Below are positions 43,311 to 55,639 of a DNA stretch of 64,000 bases, one piece after another. Both the position numbers and the translations under genes were made by a program. Location of the stretch: assembly GCF_000002425.4 (NCBI RefSeq), contig NC_037255.1, positions 2,797,847-2,861,846 of the forward strand. The letters run 5' to 3'. The number at the start of each line of letters is the position of its first letter. Position 1 is the first letter of the stretch. Source of the stretch: Physcomitrium patens. Its lineage: Eukaryota > Streptophyta > Bryopsida > Funariales > Funariaceae. The notes beneath the pieces are model-generated. The model was not told where the DNA came from, did no database searches, and saw only the letters and a list, made by a program, of their open reading frames with translations.

Positions 43311-44500
43311 CCCAGCCGGTAGGTCTCTAGACGTTATAGAGAACCCCGAACAACCCAAACTGTTAATCTTCAATACCCCTTTGTACTTACGATCTTGTAT
43401 CCACTAACTGTCCTGTTAGATTAACCCAATAAATTTCATTCACTCCGCATACTCAATCCTATAGACACCCCTTTAATCCTTCAATCACAGACATAACTCG
43501 ATTTTACAAAACAGTCAAGAGTATTCAAACCCACTTCATTTAAAAATCCCGATTCACCATTACAACACTGACTTCGGCAACGATTGCCTCAGTCTTCCCA
43601 AAACTCTACGAAGAAGAAAAATCCAAATTCTATGTCTTTTCTTCCTCAACCCGAAGCATGAAGCTCCTCTCTCTAATTCCCTTGATCTTCAAAAAACCTC
43701 CAATGAAATCCGAACTGATAACCTTGCAAAAGCTTGAAAACTAGCTCTCCCCCCTGATTCCCAGAGAAAAAAAAAAAACCCCCCTCCCTAAAACTATATT
43801 CTCCCCTAACCTTATCCTCTGAATTTCTTCAATCTTCCATCTTAGATCCGGAATTGGCTCCCGTCGTCAGAGCTTAGATCCGAAATTGGCTCCCGCTGTC
43901 ACAGCTTAGATCCAAAATTGGCTCACGTCATCAAGGCCTTCTCCTCCGTTTTTACCTTTAAGAGATCCATTTATCGTAAACAACGTTCCCTGAAATGGCA
44001 CAGAGAACAGGACAGCCCGAAACAGAATCGAAACCCCGTAATCAGGACCACATTGAGTCGCCCGACCAATTCAGGTCCCATATTGGATAAGATGCCCGTA
44101 GTAACCTGGATGCTCGCGTAATTGGGTCAAATTGGTCTTCGCGTCAGAGTAGCTGAGGCCCGTAGTAAGACCTGGATTTTCCCGTAACTAGACTACATTG
44201 GGTTGCCCCACCAATACAGGTCTCATATTGGGTAAGAGGACCCGGATTGGATTCTCGAAATTGGATCCAATTGGCTCTTCGAACCCGTCGTGTGAATTAG
44301 TCCTTCTCTTCCTGCTGACTCCCGTTATTGGAATCGAATGGAGTATTTCAGTATGCCCCGGCTGACTGTAACGGAGTGACTGAACCTGACCACTCAGTAT
44401 TTGTACTGGAGTTGGTCGATGCTCTCAATATTCGAGGTAACTGAATATTAATAAAATTCCCCTTTCTTTTTTATTTTCACTGTATACTCGTGTTACAACA
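43097..44500 (-). repeat. B1 5' LTR
   Basis: Partner of 35747-37110, with a 36-base T run (43273-43308) and one extra copy of a ~30-bp unit (TTAGATCCGAAATTGGCTCC type) near 43850-43920. Confidence 0.92.
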
Positions 44501-45158
44501 CGACAACGGTTAATTATGGGATTACGGTTAGAATCTGGGAATAGGAAGTAATTATATAGGAGTTGTAGAAGTTTGTTGGAGTGCGAGACTGTAATAGTCA
44601 TGAGTCGGAGTAAGCTTGGTACTACCTCTTGGTCTCTTTGTTTCTTTGTTTTTTTCTTTGTTGTTGAAGAATAATGGATAGTTTTTGAATAGTGAGAAGT
44701 GAGTCTAAGGAATAAATCAGGGATTGATTTATGAGTTATTAATTATATAATTGGAGTACTGAGTGATTGAATTATATGAAGAGTTATTGGAAGATTATGA
44801 TTGCTGTTTATTCAGAGCTGTGTGTGTTTTGGATAAAGAAAGTCTGTGATTACAGAAATTATGTGAATTCAAATTGTTGGAGTGAAATTTGTTATTCCTT
44901 ATATTGGATGGAAATTATTGTATTTTGAGCAGTATTTTGAGAGTGCAGAGTTGCACACTATTGTTATCATTTGATGAAGGAGTATTGTTATTGGGAGAAA
45001 GCATCGTAGTATTTCTTGGTGTTCTAGTGGTTCAAAATATGATTAATTAAGTGACCCTAACGAGTAAAATTCATGCACTTAGTCTTTCCCTGTGTTTGAA
45101 TTCTCATATACAGGTTTATTCTGAAAGAAATTGTAGAATAAGTAAAATGACAATCACA
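44501..45158 (+). repeat. C2 5' LTR, right piece
   Basis: It continues the C LTR to the terminal ACAATCACA just before the primer-binding site. It contains AATAGTCATGAGTCGG and the CTTAGTCTTTCCCTGTGTTTG block shared with the other C LTRs. Confidence 0.85.
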
Positions 45159-45161
45159 TTT

Positions 45162-45179
45162 TGGCACCGCTATCGAGGA
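45162..45179 (+). promoter_or_regulatory. C2 primer-binding site
   Basis: TGGCACCGCTATCGAGGA, Asp-type, three bases after the LTR. Confidence 0.8.
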
Positions 45180-45415
45180 TAGACAATAGCATTGAGTGTT
45201 AGGAATTAACTACCAGTTTAATTAGATGGGAGATAGGAAGCAAATTCAGTAGAATATAATGAAAGAGTATAATTATTAAGAATGAAAACTTAACAATAAA
45301 GAGAATACGATAGTCAAAAGAAAGAATAGAGAGATTGCAAGCAAGAAATTTGTTGCGTAATGAGCAAGAACGGAAGTTAAAAAAGAATCATTGATAAAGT
45401 TGGATTAAACCATGG

Positions 45416-47386
45416 TTGCATGCCTGTCAGCATATCCGAGTATATCCAGAAAGTGATCAACATCAAATATTTCAGAAGTATATACTGTTAGAGAAATTAT
45501 CAAGAACACTCATAGAAAATTTGATCAATAGACCAGTGTTTCCCTTAAGGTCGTTAACTGTGAGTGGGAGAATCATAAAAGAATTAGATATTTCATTGGA
45601 TACGTTTCTAATAATAAAAGCTTTCAATTTTATCAAAATTGATTCCATAGAGTGGCATAAATTACTGGTCAATAAGCACCAATTCAATGTATTTCAAAAT
45701 CCATTTTTTTCACTCCCAATTCAACCGACTAACTTAGTAAGGGACAATAATAGCAAATTGAGGAAACTCAAAAATTTAGAACAATCAGTTGGAGAAGGCG
45801 CTAGTTGTTTCGACAAAAGATTAAGTGGAATATTGTTCTCTTCAATGGCAACGGGTGGTCAAGCAGTTCCAATAGCAGTATAAATAGGTGACGTGAGTGA
45901 TTGCACAATGAGCGTGGCTCTTTTATCTACTTTAAGGAATTTTCCGAGTGTAGATCCTGATCAACATTTATTTCAGTTTCTGACAGCATGTGTAGCCAAT
46001 AATACAAGAACTGAAGATATTTGGTTATGATGGATGGTGTTTGAATGGTACAACTGTCAACTAGTGGATCAATTTCTCAATTGGAAAGCATCAAAGAATA
46101 CATTTTTAATCTATTTTTGTCTAATTGGTTTTGAGGATCAACTTCGAGAAAGATTAATGACTAGCAAAATGGATCCAAGAGAAGTAATGGAATCATACTA
46201 TGGTTGTATGGCAGATATTCTCCGTAAGTCGCTAAATCATTAAATGCTAGAGACTTTTGTATTATCCATAGTAATCAACGGATTGCACCTACCCGAACTA
46301 AAAATGTTAGTAAAAGAAGCTCAACCAAATATGATAACTGCATCTCTTAATAGAATCAAGATTTGACAGGAATGCCATTATGAATAGTTTTTAACTGCAG
46401 GTGCCACGATGATTCTAGTTCAAGGCAGCTATTAAAATCTGACTTGGAACGGATCAATAGGTAGTTATTCGCAGATGTTAGAAACAATGGCCAATTTCAG
46501 TGCCAATATTCAGGGGCTAGTTAATGTCACCCCATTGCAAGCTATACCACCATACGTGACAACAGCGTATGCTCCATATTTTCTATATCAATAAAAAGTG
46601 GCAGAGTTACTAATAATACTAGCCCCAAAAGTTTCCAATGAAGCCTTGTTATTCATAATGATGAAAAAAATGGAAGAAATAGCTATTAATTTGGCCAAGG
46701 ATAAAGAAAAGAGGTAGAAGCCTACCAATACTAGGACCAATATATGGTGTAGTAATTATAAGGGCCATAGTCATTTGGTAACAAAATGCCCTTCATCCTC
46801 ACAAATGATGGATCAATGTACATTTTGCAAAAGAAAGCACTTAATAACTAATTGTTGGAATTGGCAAAGGCAACAACAATTCAATAATCAGACCATGATC
46901 CCATGGACTCAATGGGACGTCAATCAAGTTCAAACTGGAAATACATATGGATGGAATGGAAATCGATCTTATCGATAAAATCAAGCATTCAATAACTTTT
47001 AAAGTTCTAATTTTAATCAAAGGTCTGTATCAAACCTCCAAAACTATGGGAAGGAGCAACAGGGGTATCAACAATATGCTCCACCAGTGTCCTTGAACCA
47101 AGTACCTTCTATACCAGCGGGACAACTAGGATCATTTTCTAATCCTACATGGAACAAGCCTAGTAGGTATATACTAGTGGAGACACCCTATATGCCTAAT
47201 GGAGGTACAAGAAGACGACTTCATTGTTTTTGTTGTAGACAGATTTGTCATTATGCTAATAAATGTCACAATTCCAAAGTCAATGACGATTATGCACCAG
47301 TGTGTGGGAATTGCAAGCAATCGAGGCATACTTATGAGCAATATAATGCTCTGTTCAATTTCAATAATCGGAATCAGCAGATTTAA
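45416..47386 (+). pseudogene. C2 gag region
   Basis: Gag homologous to C1 and C3: capsid part 45416-46250 (ATGGQAVPIAV, DQHLFQFLTACVANN, EWYNCQLVDQFLNW, YYGCMADILRKSLNH). The first knuckle pair is at 46741-46860 (CTFCKRKHLITNC among them) and the second pair at 47220-47350 (CFCCRQICHYANKC, CGNCKQSRHTYEQ). It is broken at several places. Confidence 0.8.
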
Positions 47387-47661
47387 AATCAAGAAAAAAT
47401 GGAGGAAATAAATGAAGGTCCTCAAGATTTTGTAATAAATTGGGTGGAATGTGTCCAAGCCATTCTTATCATGAGTCAACAAAAAAGGAAAGGACCAATT
47501 CAACATTTGTGTGAGTCTGATGCGAATGGCCAATTGACCTAATTATGAAGAAATCCAATCCAGGTCTTGTTACCAGCCTCTTATCCAATTTGAGACCTGA
47601 CTTGGTTAGGCAACCCAATGAGGTCTCGATTATCGAAGCTTTAGTTCCATTTTAAGCTGTT

Positions 47662-48300
47662 TTGTTCTCTACAGAGTTTCAAAAAATATCCTATCTATTG
47701 AAAGATTCTTTCGAGGATGCGAATTTCAATGAAGCTCTAGCTACTATTCCAATTCCAAGTCTAGGACAGAAGAATATCTTACCTCTCGGAGTTAAGTTCA
47801 ACCCAATGAAAAGAAAGAGGGCATTGGAAATTACCTTAATTATGGAATCTTATGACATTTTGAAGGATCTAGACGCTATTTGGCCTTCTATTTCTATGAA
47901 GTAACTTCTAGTGGTCGCACCAGAGTACCATTCTATATTGAATTCATTGTTAATACGACATAGGCAATGCAATAAGAAAGTTTGTGAAGTCAGTTTGAAC
48001 CTTGATTCAAGTGCACCAACTATCAATGTTTCGATTGACGATGTTATGATCTCGGATGTTCAGATGGATGGTGGTTCCAACGTCAATTTAATGAACACTG
48101 ATACAATAGATGCTTTAGATTTGGAACACTTAGTACTCATAATATTGGTGTTAAGGATGGCAAATCATAGCCAGATTAAACCAATGGATATTTTACGGAG
48201 TGTTCAAACTATAATTGCTGGTACTACATATTAAATTGACTATATCATCTTTTGATTATAACGTTTGATTTTATCCTATCTAACTTTATTGAGATGACCC
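47662..48300 (+). pseudogene. C2 protease region
   Basis: Conserved pre-protease stretch (FNPMKRKRALEITLIMESYDILKDLDAI) followed by APTINVSIDDVMISDVQMDGGSNVNLM, the D-G-G active-site context, and VLRMANHSQIKPMDIL. Homologous to 17071-17604. Confidence 0.8.
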
Positions 48301-48450
48301 TGACTTCATCAAACGAAGGCCAAGAACGATTGAAGTCAGGGTACTTTGACAATTAGCAAGGACAGAAATAAAATGGTGTTACAAATGTACCTAGTACACT
48401 ATCACGGGGAGTCTCAATTGCCAGCATCTGAATTGACATCGAATGATGAG

Positions 48451-49226
48451 TGTAGAATAAATAGTTATTTTGAGAATGTAGATATCTAGTGTATAGTATA
48501 AACAGGGATAGATTACTGTTGAAAAGGTGATTCAATACGTAGAATGGATGAAAGGTCAAGAAAAGTAGTTATCATCTGTAGTACAAGAATTGGTATCTTG
48601 GGATAGTATAAGGTGGATGGGAGAGAGGAATAAAATGCCAGACTGTGATAGTCATGAACCGGGGTTAAGCTTGGTGCTTCTTCTTTGTTTCTTTTATTTT
48701 CTTTGTTATTGAAGAATAATGGATAGTTTCTGAATACTGAGAAGTGAGACTATGGAATAAATCAGAGATTGATTTATGAGTTATTGATTATGTAATTGGA
48801 GTACTAAGTGATTGAATTATATGAGAAGTTATTGGAAGATTGATTATGGATGGAAGATTATGATTGTTGTTTATTGAGAGTTGTGTATATGTGTTTCGAC
48901 AGAAGAAGTCTACGATTACAGGAATTGTGTGAATTCAGATTGGTTGGAGTGAAGTCTGTTATTCTTGGTGTTGGATGGAATTTATTGAGTTTTGAGTTGT
49001 CTTTTGAGATTGAAGGGTTGCAAATTATGGTTATTAGTTGATGAAGGAGTATTGTTACTAGGAGGAAGCATTCTAGTGTTTCTTAGTATTTTAAAAGGTT
49101 TGAAATACAGTTAATTGTGTGACCCTAACAAGTGAAACTCATGTGCTTAGTCTTTCCCTGTATTTGAATTCTCCTATATAGGTTTATTCTAGAAAGAATT
49201 GTAGAATAAGTAAAACGACAATCATA
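48451..49226 (+). repeat. C3 5' LTR
   Basis: TGTAGAATAAATAG...ACAATCATA, 776 bp, homologous to the C1 LTR in reverse. Confidence 0.88.
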
Positions 49227-49229
49227 TTT

Positions 49230-49247
49230 TGGCGTCGCTGTCGAGGA
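49230..49247 (+). promoter_or_regulatory. C3 primer-binding site
   Basis: TGGCGTCGCTGTCGAGGA, Asp-type, three bases after the LTR. Confidence 0.82.
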
Positions 49248-49609
49248 TTGACAATATTATTGAGTATTAAGAATTAACTACATAAGCAATAAAAGAGATT
49301 AAAAAGCAAACTCAGTAGAAATAATGAAAGAATATGGTTATTAAGAATGAGAATTAAACAACAAAGAGAATAAAGTAATCAAAAGAAAGAACAGAGAGAT
49401 TGCAAGCAAGAAATTTGTTGCATAACAAGCGAGATTGTAAATTGAAAAAGAAGCATCGATAGAGTTGGATTAAACTGTGGTTGCAAGCTTGTTGGCGCAT
49501 CTGAACATATCAGAAACCGGATAGACTATTAATTCTGTAGTCGTATGTATCATTAGAAAAACTACCAAGAACACTCGCGAGAAATTTTATTAACATTCTA
49601 GCGGGAATC

Positions 49610-51451
49610 TTGAGGCCGTTAACTGAAAGTGAAGGAGGCATAGAAGAATTGGGTACTCCATTGGGTATTTTTTCAGTAGTGGGTACCACCAAAATGAACA
49701 ATAGTGGCTCTTTAGATTGGCACAAATTGGTCGCCAATAAAGATAAATATATTGTATTTCAAACTCTGACATTTTCACCTATAATTCAACCTATAAAACT
49801 ATTTGCGGAAAATAACAGTAAATCGAGGAGCACTGAGAGCTCAAAAATTAGAATAAGGGGAAGCAATGATTGTTTTAAAATGGAGTTCAATGGAATAGAA
49901 AATTCAATGGCATCAGAAGGACTAGCCGTTTCGATTGCAGTTCAAATGGGTACAGCGGGCGATCGAATGACTAACATTGTGCCATTACCTACTTTTCGAG
50001 ATTTACTGGGTGCGGATCCAGATCAATATTTGTCTCAATTCTTGATGACATATATAGCCAATAATAGAAGAACAGAAGATATTTAGCTGAGATGGCTGCT
50101 AGCGACATTGAAAGATACATAGTTTGAGTGGTATAACCGCCAACCTGTGGGACAATTTATCAATTGGGAGGCATTGAAAAATACATTTTTAGCTCATTTT
50201 TGACCAATTGGTTTTGAAGAACGTCTGAGAGAAAAATTAATGAACAACAGAATGGTACTAAGGGAAGTGGTACAGTCATATTATAGTCGTATAGCAGATA
50301 TACTTCGAAAATGGCCAAATAATCAAATGTCAAAATCATTTGTGTTGTCCATATTAGTTAATAGACTACACCCACCAGAATTGAAGATGTTTGTAAAGGA
50401 GGTCCAATCAACCACCATTGTATCATCTCTTGAGCGAGCAAAAGTATGGAAGAAATATCACTATGATCAGAATTTAACAGTTGGAGCCACGATGATTCCA
50501 TCTCAAGGAGGTTATCAAATGACAAATTGAAATGACGCATCAGAAAGTTATATGGGAAGGAATGATTATGGTACAATTCCACAGGGAATAGTGGATGTCG
50601 TCCCATTCCAGGCTATACCACCATCATCATCACACTTGTATGGACCTTATTCTCCGTAGCAAAAACTAATACCTATAAAGGAATTATCAAATGCATTAGT
50701 ATCAAGAGATCCCAATGAGTCATTGTTGTTAACATTGATGAAAAAAATGGATAAATTGGCTGTGAATCTGGCCAAGGATAAAGAAAAAAGGTATGAACCG
50801 ACCAATATGCGACCTAATGTTTGATGCAGCAATTGTAAAGGATAAAGTCATTTAGTAACTGAATGCTCTTCACTACCTCAAATGATAGTCCAATGTATAT
50901 TTTGTGGGGGTAAGCATACCACTGTCAATTATTGGAATTTAAAGAAACAACAAGTCAAAAAATATACCATGATTCAACCAACTTCGTGGGATGTCAATCA
51001 AGTACAAACAAATAATAGGTTTGGCTAAAATAGAAATCGAGCGAATAAATAAAACAAGAATTATTCCGATTTCTTAAACTCTAAATTTTGCCAAAAAAGT
51101 ATATCCAATACTCACGGATTGGCGATGAATCAACAAAAATACCATCAATATCCATCCATGACGAAGCGAATGGCAGACTCTACAGTACCAATGGGTCAAC
51201 CAAGATCTTTCACTCATCCGACATGGAACACACCTAGCCATTATATACCAATAGAGACACCCAATATCCATGAAGGAGCTGGCAGGAGATCACTTCATTA
51301 CTATCATTGCAGACAAATTGGTCATTATGCCAATGAATGTCCTAATCCAAGGGCCAGTGATAACTATGCTCCAATATGTGGAAATTGTAAGCAGTCTAGT
51401 CACACTTATCAGCAGTGCAATGTGCCCTTTAATTATAATAATTGTGACTAG
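49610..51451 (+). pseudogene. C3 gag region
   Basis: Capsid part 49610-50530 (VQMGTAGDRMTNIVPLPTFRDLLGADPDQYLSQF, YYSRIADILRKWPNNQM, SILVNRLHPPELKMFVKEVQ). The first knuckle pair is at about 50820-50940 and the second pair at 51290-51425 (YHCRQIGHYANEC, CGNCKQSSHTYQQC). Same architecture as C1, with breaks. Confidence 0.82.
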
Positions 51452-51646
51452 CATATGTAAATAAGCCAATCGACAGAGGACAAAGGTCCTGTTCAACGAG
51501 ACTCAGCAGTATATCGTGTTGAGGTGGTGAACGCAGTGCTTACTAGAGGCTAAAAAAATGACAAGAATCTAATTCAGAATCTGGATGAACCAATCGAAGG
51601 AGAGTAATTAGCACCATTCACGGGGCTAAATAAACCAATATCAGTA

Positions 51647-52481
51647 TTGGGACGTATCCCAATATTGAAACCTCAACAGAGTGAGGAACCCAATTCGGTT
51701 CTATGTGCAAATTTGTCGGGACCATCAAGATCGATCCCAACTAACCAGGTACCAATACTTGTACAGCCCAATAAAAGATCTTACGCATTAAAGAAATCTT
51801 TAGTGATAGAAAAGTTGGCGAAGTTATTAACGGCAATCCCAATTGCCAAGAAGGAATTACTGCTGAATGGAGTATAATCGAAACCAATAAAACGCAAAAA
51901 AGCATTAGAAATTACTCTCAACATAGAATCTTATGATATTTTGAAGGATTTGAATGTTATTCAACTTTCAATTACAATGAAGCAACTTTTGGTTGTAGCA
52001 CCGATAATATCGATCTATATTGAATTCAGCGTTAATACGATGAAGATCCCACACTAAAGAAATTCATGAAATTAGCTTAAATCCAAATTTGGGAGCACCA
52101 ACAATCGATGTATCAATCGATGGCATTTTAATTCCAGGGGTACAAGTCAATGGTGGCTCCAGTGTAAATTTAATGAACGTGGATACAATGGAGGACTTGG
52201 ATCTAAAGTAATTGCTACCTACAACATTGGTCTTGGAAATGGCAGATCATAGTCAGGTAAAGCCAATGGGAATCTTATGCAATATTGCCACTGTAATCAT
52301 AGGATTGATATACAAAATTGATTATATTGTATTTCGATTACATAGTTCTATGTTATCGTATCCCATTTTATTGGACAGACCTTGGCCTTATTTAGCCAAA
52401 GCTAAGAATGATTGGGGTCGAGGCACATTGACAATTAGAAAAGGCCATGACCAGATCGTTCTACAGATGTACCCGATATAA
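51647..52481 (+). pseudogene. C3 pre-protease and protease region
   Basis: SYALKKSLVIEKLAKLLTAIPIAKKE, then SITMKQLL, GAPTIDVSIDG and the GGSSVNLMNVDTMEDLD active-site context. LVLEMADHSQVKPMGIL and LSYPILLDRPWPYLAKAKNDWGRGTLTI follow. Homologous to C1 17071-17604. Confidence 0.8.
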
Positions 52482-53714
52482 TATCATAGAGAATCTCAAT
52501 TGCCAAAATCAGAATTTATATCGAACAACGAGAGTCAATTGATTGAAGAAGATGATGATGCTATAGGTTCACCGCAATTTGAGGTAGGATAAAATACTTC
52601 AACAGCAAAGGCAGGAGTCTACCAATGAGGAGGTTTCACAGAATATTTTGTTTATCTTGAGGATGTAGTAAACTCCGATCATGTTATTGCCAAATGGATG
52701 AACAATCTTGCAATCCATAGAGTCAGTACATTGGAACCAGAATTGGGTAGTTTCCATATGTCGGATAATATAAGATATTCAGATCAAGAGAAGACAATTA
52801 AATCAGAGGTTGTAGAAGACCCTGTATGTCAATCCATTAACTTGGGCACCAACGAAACGCCACAGCTAATTAAAATATATGCCGATATTTTAGGTACAAA
52901 ATTAGATTCTTTAAAATAGTTTTTTATCCGTTATAAATCTATCTTTGCGTAGTCGTATGCGGATTTGAAAGGGATTCCAGCCGATGTGTGTGAGCACTAG
53001 ATTATTTTGGAGGAAGGTGTTATGCTAGTTCGTCAAAGATAACATCGGCTTAATCCAAAATATTCTCTTTTAGTGAAAGAGAAATAAGATAAACTTCTCA
53101 ACTTGGGTTTTATTTATCTTGTTCCGCATAGTGCATGGATGTCGCCAATCGTGATGGTACCAAAGAAGAATGGAAAAATCAAGATATATCAAGATTTTTG
53201 AAAGTTAAATATAGCTATTAAAAAGGACTATTTTTCGTTACTATTTATAGATAATATTTTGGACATAGTGGCCAAACATGAATGTTATTCATTTTTGGAT
53301 AGATTTTTGGAGTATAATCAAATTAAAATTGCCGAAGAGGACGAGTTGAAGACTACGTTTACTACAGATTTGGATACATTCACCTATAAAGTAATGCCAT
53401 TTGGATTATGTAATGCCTCAGCTACTTTTCAACGGATAATGATACAAGTATTTCAAGATTATCTATGTTTATCAATGGAGATATTTCTAGACGATTTCTG
53501 CACATTTAGCACAACGGTTGAACATCTAGCATGTCTGGATAACTATTTGAATCAATGCGACAAGTATGGGATATCTCAAAATCCAGAGAAGTGTCAATTT
53601 GGTGTGCCATTGAGGAAGCTATTGGCACACATTGTCTCTATTGAAGATATCACTATGGACCTCGATAAAGTAACTTGTATATTGGGTTTATCAAAGCCAG
53701 ATACGGTATCGTAG
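52482..53714 (+). pseudogene. C3 linker and RT up to D2
   Basis: Linker with CQSINLGTNETPQLIKIY. RT follows with CYSFLDRFLEYNQIKIAEEDELKTTFTT, TYKVMPFGLCNASATFQRIM and catalytic FLDD (MEIFLDDFCTF), and EKCQFGVPLRKLLAHIVS of the thumb. Interrupted by D2. Confidence 0.83.
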
Positions 53715-54974
53715 TGTAAATGCTTACAGTATGTAAAAATTAGCTAAAACATATTATATGTTGATAAATCTAGATGTATATTAGAGTGGCTAGTAGATTA
53801 AATTAAAAGGATTTGGTATAAAAAACTTTACTTTGTTTCTTTATTTCTTTTAATTTTGATATTAATATATATATATATATATATATATATAGGACCTAAA
53901 TGTTTAGTATGAAGCCTTGGGAGAAGGTAGAAACCTAAGGATGAAAATCTAAACTAGTAGGAGGCTAATTGAAAGGGATGAAAGCAAGGCATGGTCGGAT
54001 GAAGGCAAGGAATAGAGAACTTCATCCCTATCGGTCGAATACCATGTCCAATAGGCTTCAAGGAGGCTGCATGAGGCCTTATTAGGAATTAGGGTTCCTT
54101 TTTCGAGGGAATTTGGAGATTAGAAGTTAGAATTGTAAATTTTAGAATTTGGAGAACAATTTGTGTACAAAAAATAGAAGATTTGGAGTTAGGATGAAAA
54201 AGTTATAACCGTTTGAAGTTAAGGTGTTTATTTAAGACATACTGTTACTCTTTTGAGAGTAGAGGAGTTTTACAGCAGCTTTTGAAGATCGAAAGGTGCG
54301 ATTAGAATGGCGATTTCAAGGCCTACATCTTTCATGAATGAATTATTGCTTTTGGAGTTCATATGAAGGAGTTGTAAGGAGTTGAAGGCGATGCTTCCAA
54401 ATCAAAAGCAGTACGTAAGCGGATTTGTTTGTAGTAATGGTTGAAGCCATAACTTGAGTTTTCGGACGAATTTTTGGCTCAAACTTTTTGAAGAATGTAA
54501 ATTTTTTTGTTAAGAAGCTATAAATATAAATTTCGTGGCATTTAAGCTTATATTTTTTGAGATATGAAGAAACTTGCACGTAAATGTATAAAGACAAGGG
54601 TTTGAAGCGGCTGTTAGGGATTTCAAGATATCTCAAGATCTGCAATGAATTTGCGGTTGAAAAGTTTTGTAGAAGTTAATAAGAATACATCAGTACCTTA
54701 TGTACAATTAGAGTTTGTTTGGACGGTCGGATTAAGAGATATGAGGTATTGAAGTTTGGAAAAATCTCCACATAAGATTAAACGAGGATTTAGAAGATTT
54801 TATCATATTTTGGAAGTTGTGGGTTACTTGAGGATTGTGTATTTAGTGTAATTACTCAAAAAGAAAAAAATTATATATAAACTTAGGGCTTCCCTTATTT
54901 TCAAGCTTGATCAAATAATTAGTGACAGCTAGAAGCCCAGCATTTTCTTGAGGCAAATTCTCTCTACGCCGACA
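53715..54974 (+). mobile_element. D2: 1.26-kb repeat in C3 RT
   Basis: Second copy of D (see D1), TGTAAATGCTTACAG...CTCTCTACGCCGACA. It is non-coding. Pol sequence to the left (SKPDTVS) and right (TPTTISSVCG) encodes the same short stretch, so about 14-20 bp appears on both sides, imperfectly. The 3' part has TATATATAAAC and a GGGCTTC...GAAGCCC inverted repeat. D1 and D2 differ by very roughly 15-20%. Confidence 0.7.
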
Positions 54975-55610
54975 ACGATATCAAGCGTATGCGGTTTCAT
55001 CGGCCATGTCAGCTACTATTGGCATTTTATTGAATCCTTTGAGGTTATCTATCAATCGTTAATCAACTTGTTAAAGAAACCCCCATTAGACAGATCTAGT
55101 TCAATATGGACTAAAGACTATACTTTTACATTTGACGAATTGAAACAAAAATTGATATCTGTCCCAATTCTTGTAACACCTTGTTGGACAAAACCGTTTC
55201 ATGTCTATGTAGATGCGTCCAATGTTGCTATTGGATCTATTTTCAATCAAAAGAATGAAAAAAGATAAGATCATCCCATATATTATGTGAGCTGATAATT
55301 TGTTGCTGTAGAACGAAATTATAATACTACCGAGCGAGAAGCCCTCGGAATGATATACTCTGTACAGAAATTTTGCCACTGTCTACTTAGATATCCATTT
55401 GTATTCTATATTGATTATAATGCGCTTAAGTACATGATAAATAAACCTCAATTGAGCGGAAGAATTGCTCAATGGATGTTACTTCTCTAGGAATTCAACT
55501 TTATGATTAACATTTGACTTGGCAAGAAACATACCAATGCGGATCACTTTTTCCATTTATCTAATATATTGGATAATGAGTCAATAAACGATACTCTTTT
55601 GGATGCACAA
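54975..55610 (+). pseudogene. C3 RT end and RNase H
   Basis: VCGFIGHVSYYWHFIESF and FDELKQKLISVPIL close RT. FHVYVDASNVAIGSIF, ERNYNTTEREALG and FVFYIDYNALKYM are the RNase H blocks (aspartate in YVDAS). Confidence 0.82.
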
Positions 55611-55639
55611 CTATTTGCTGTGGATGTCATTACACCCAA

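Larger units (their letters stand above)
35747..44500 (-). mobile_element. B1: full-length B-family Ty3/gypsy element in the C2 LTR
   Basis: An 8.75-kb element on the minus strand with both LTRs (1364 and 1404 bp), Trp-type primer-binding site, gag, protease, RT, RNase H, integrase without chromodomain, and a purine tract. LTRs differ by about 3% by eye outside a T run, so it is young. It looks structurally whole with about four breaks in the coding part. The left flank AGCGG resembles AACGG at 44505-44509, but four bases lie between that and the LTR. I cannot name the clade; similar pol proteins occur in fungi and possibly non-seed plants. Confidence 0.9.
35638..48450 (+). mobile_element. 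C2: C-family element, interrupted by B1 and by C3
   Basis: On +. Its 5' LTR is split by B1 (35638-35746 and 44501-45158). The primer-binding site (45162-45179), gag, knuckles and protease follow to 48450, where C3 is inserted. The rest of pol and the 3' LTR are presumably right of the window. Several breaks are present; age is intermediate, less AT-shifted than C4. Confidence 0.82.
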
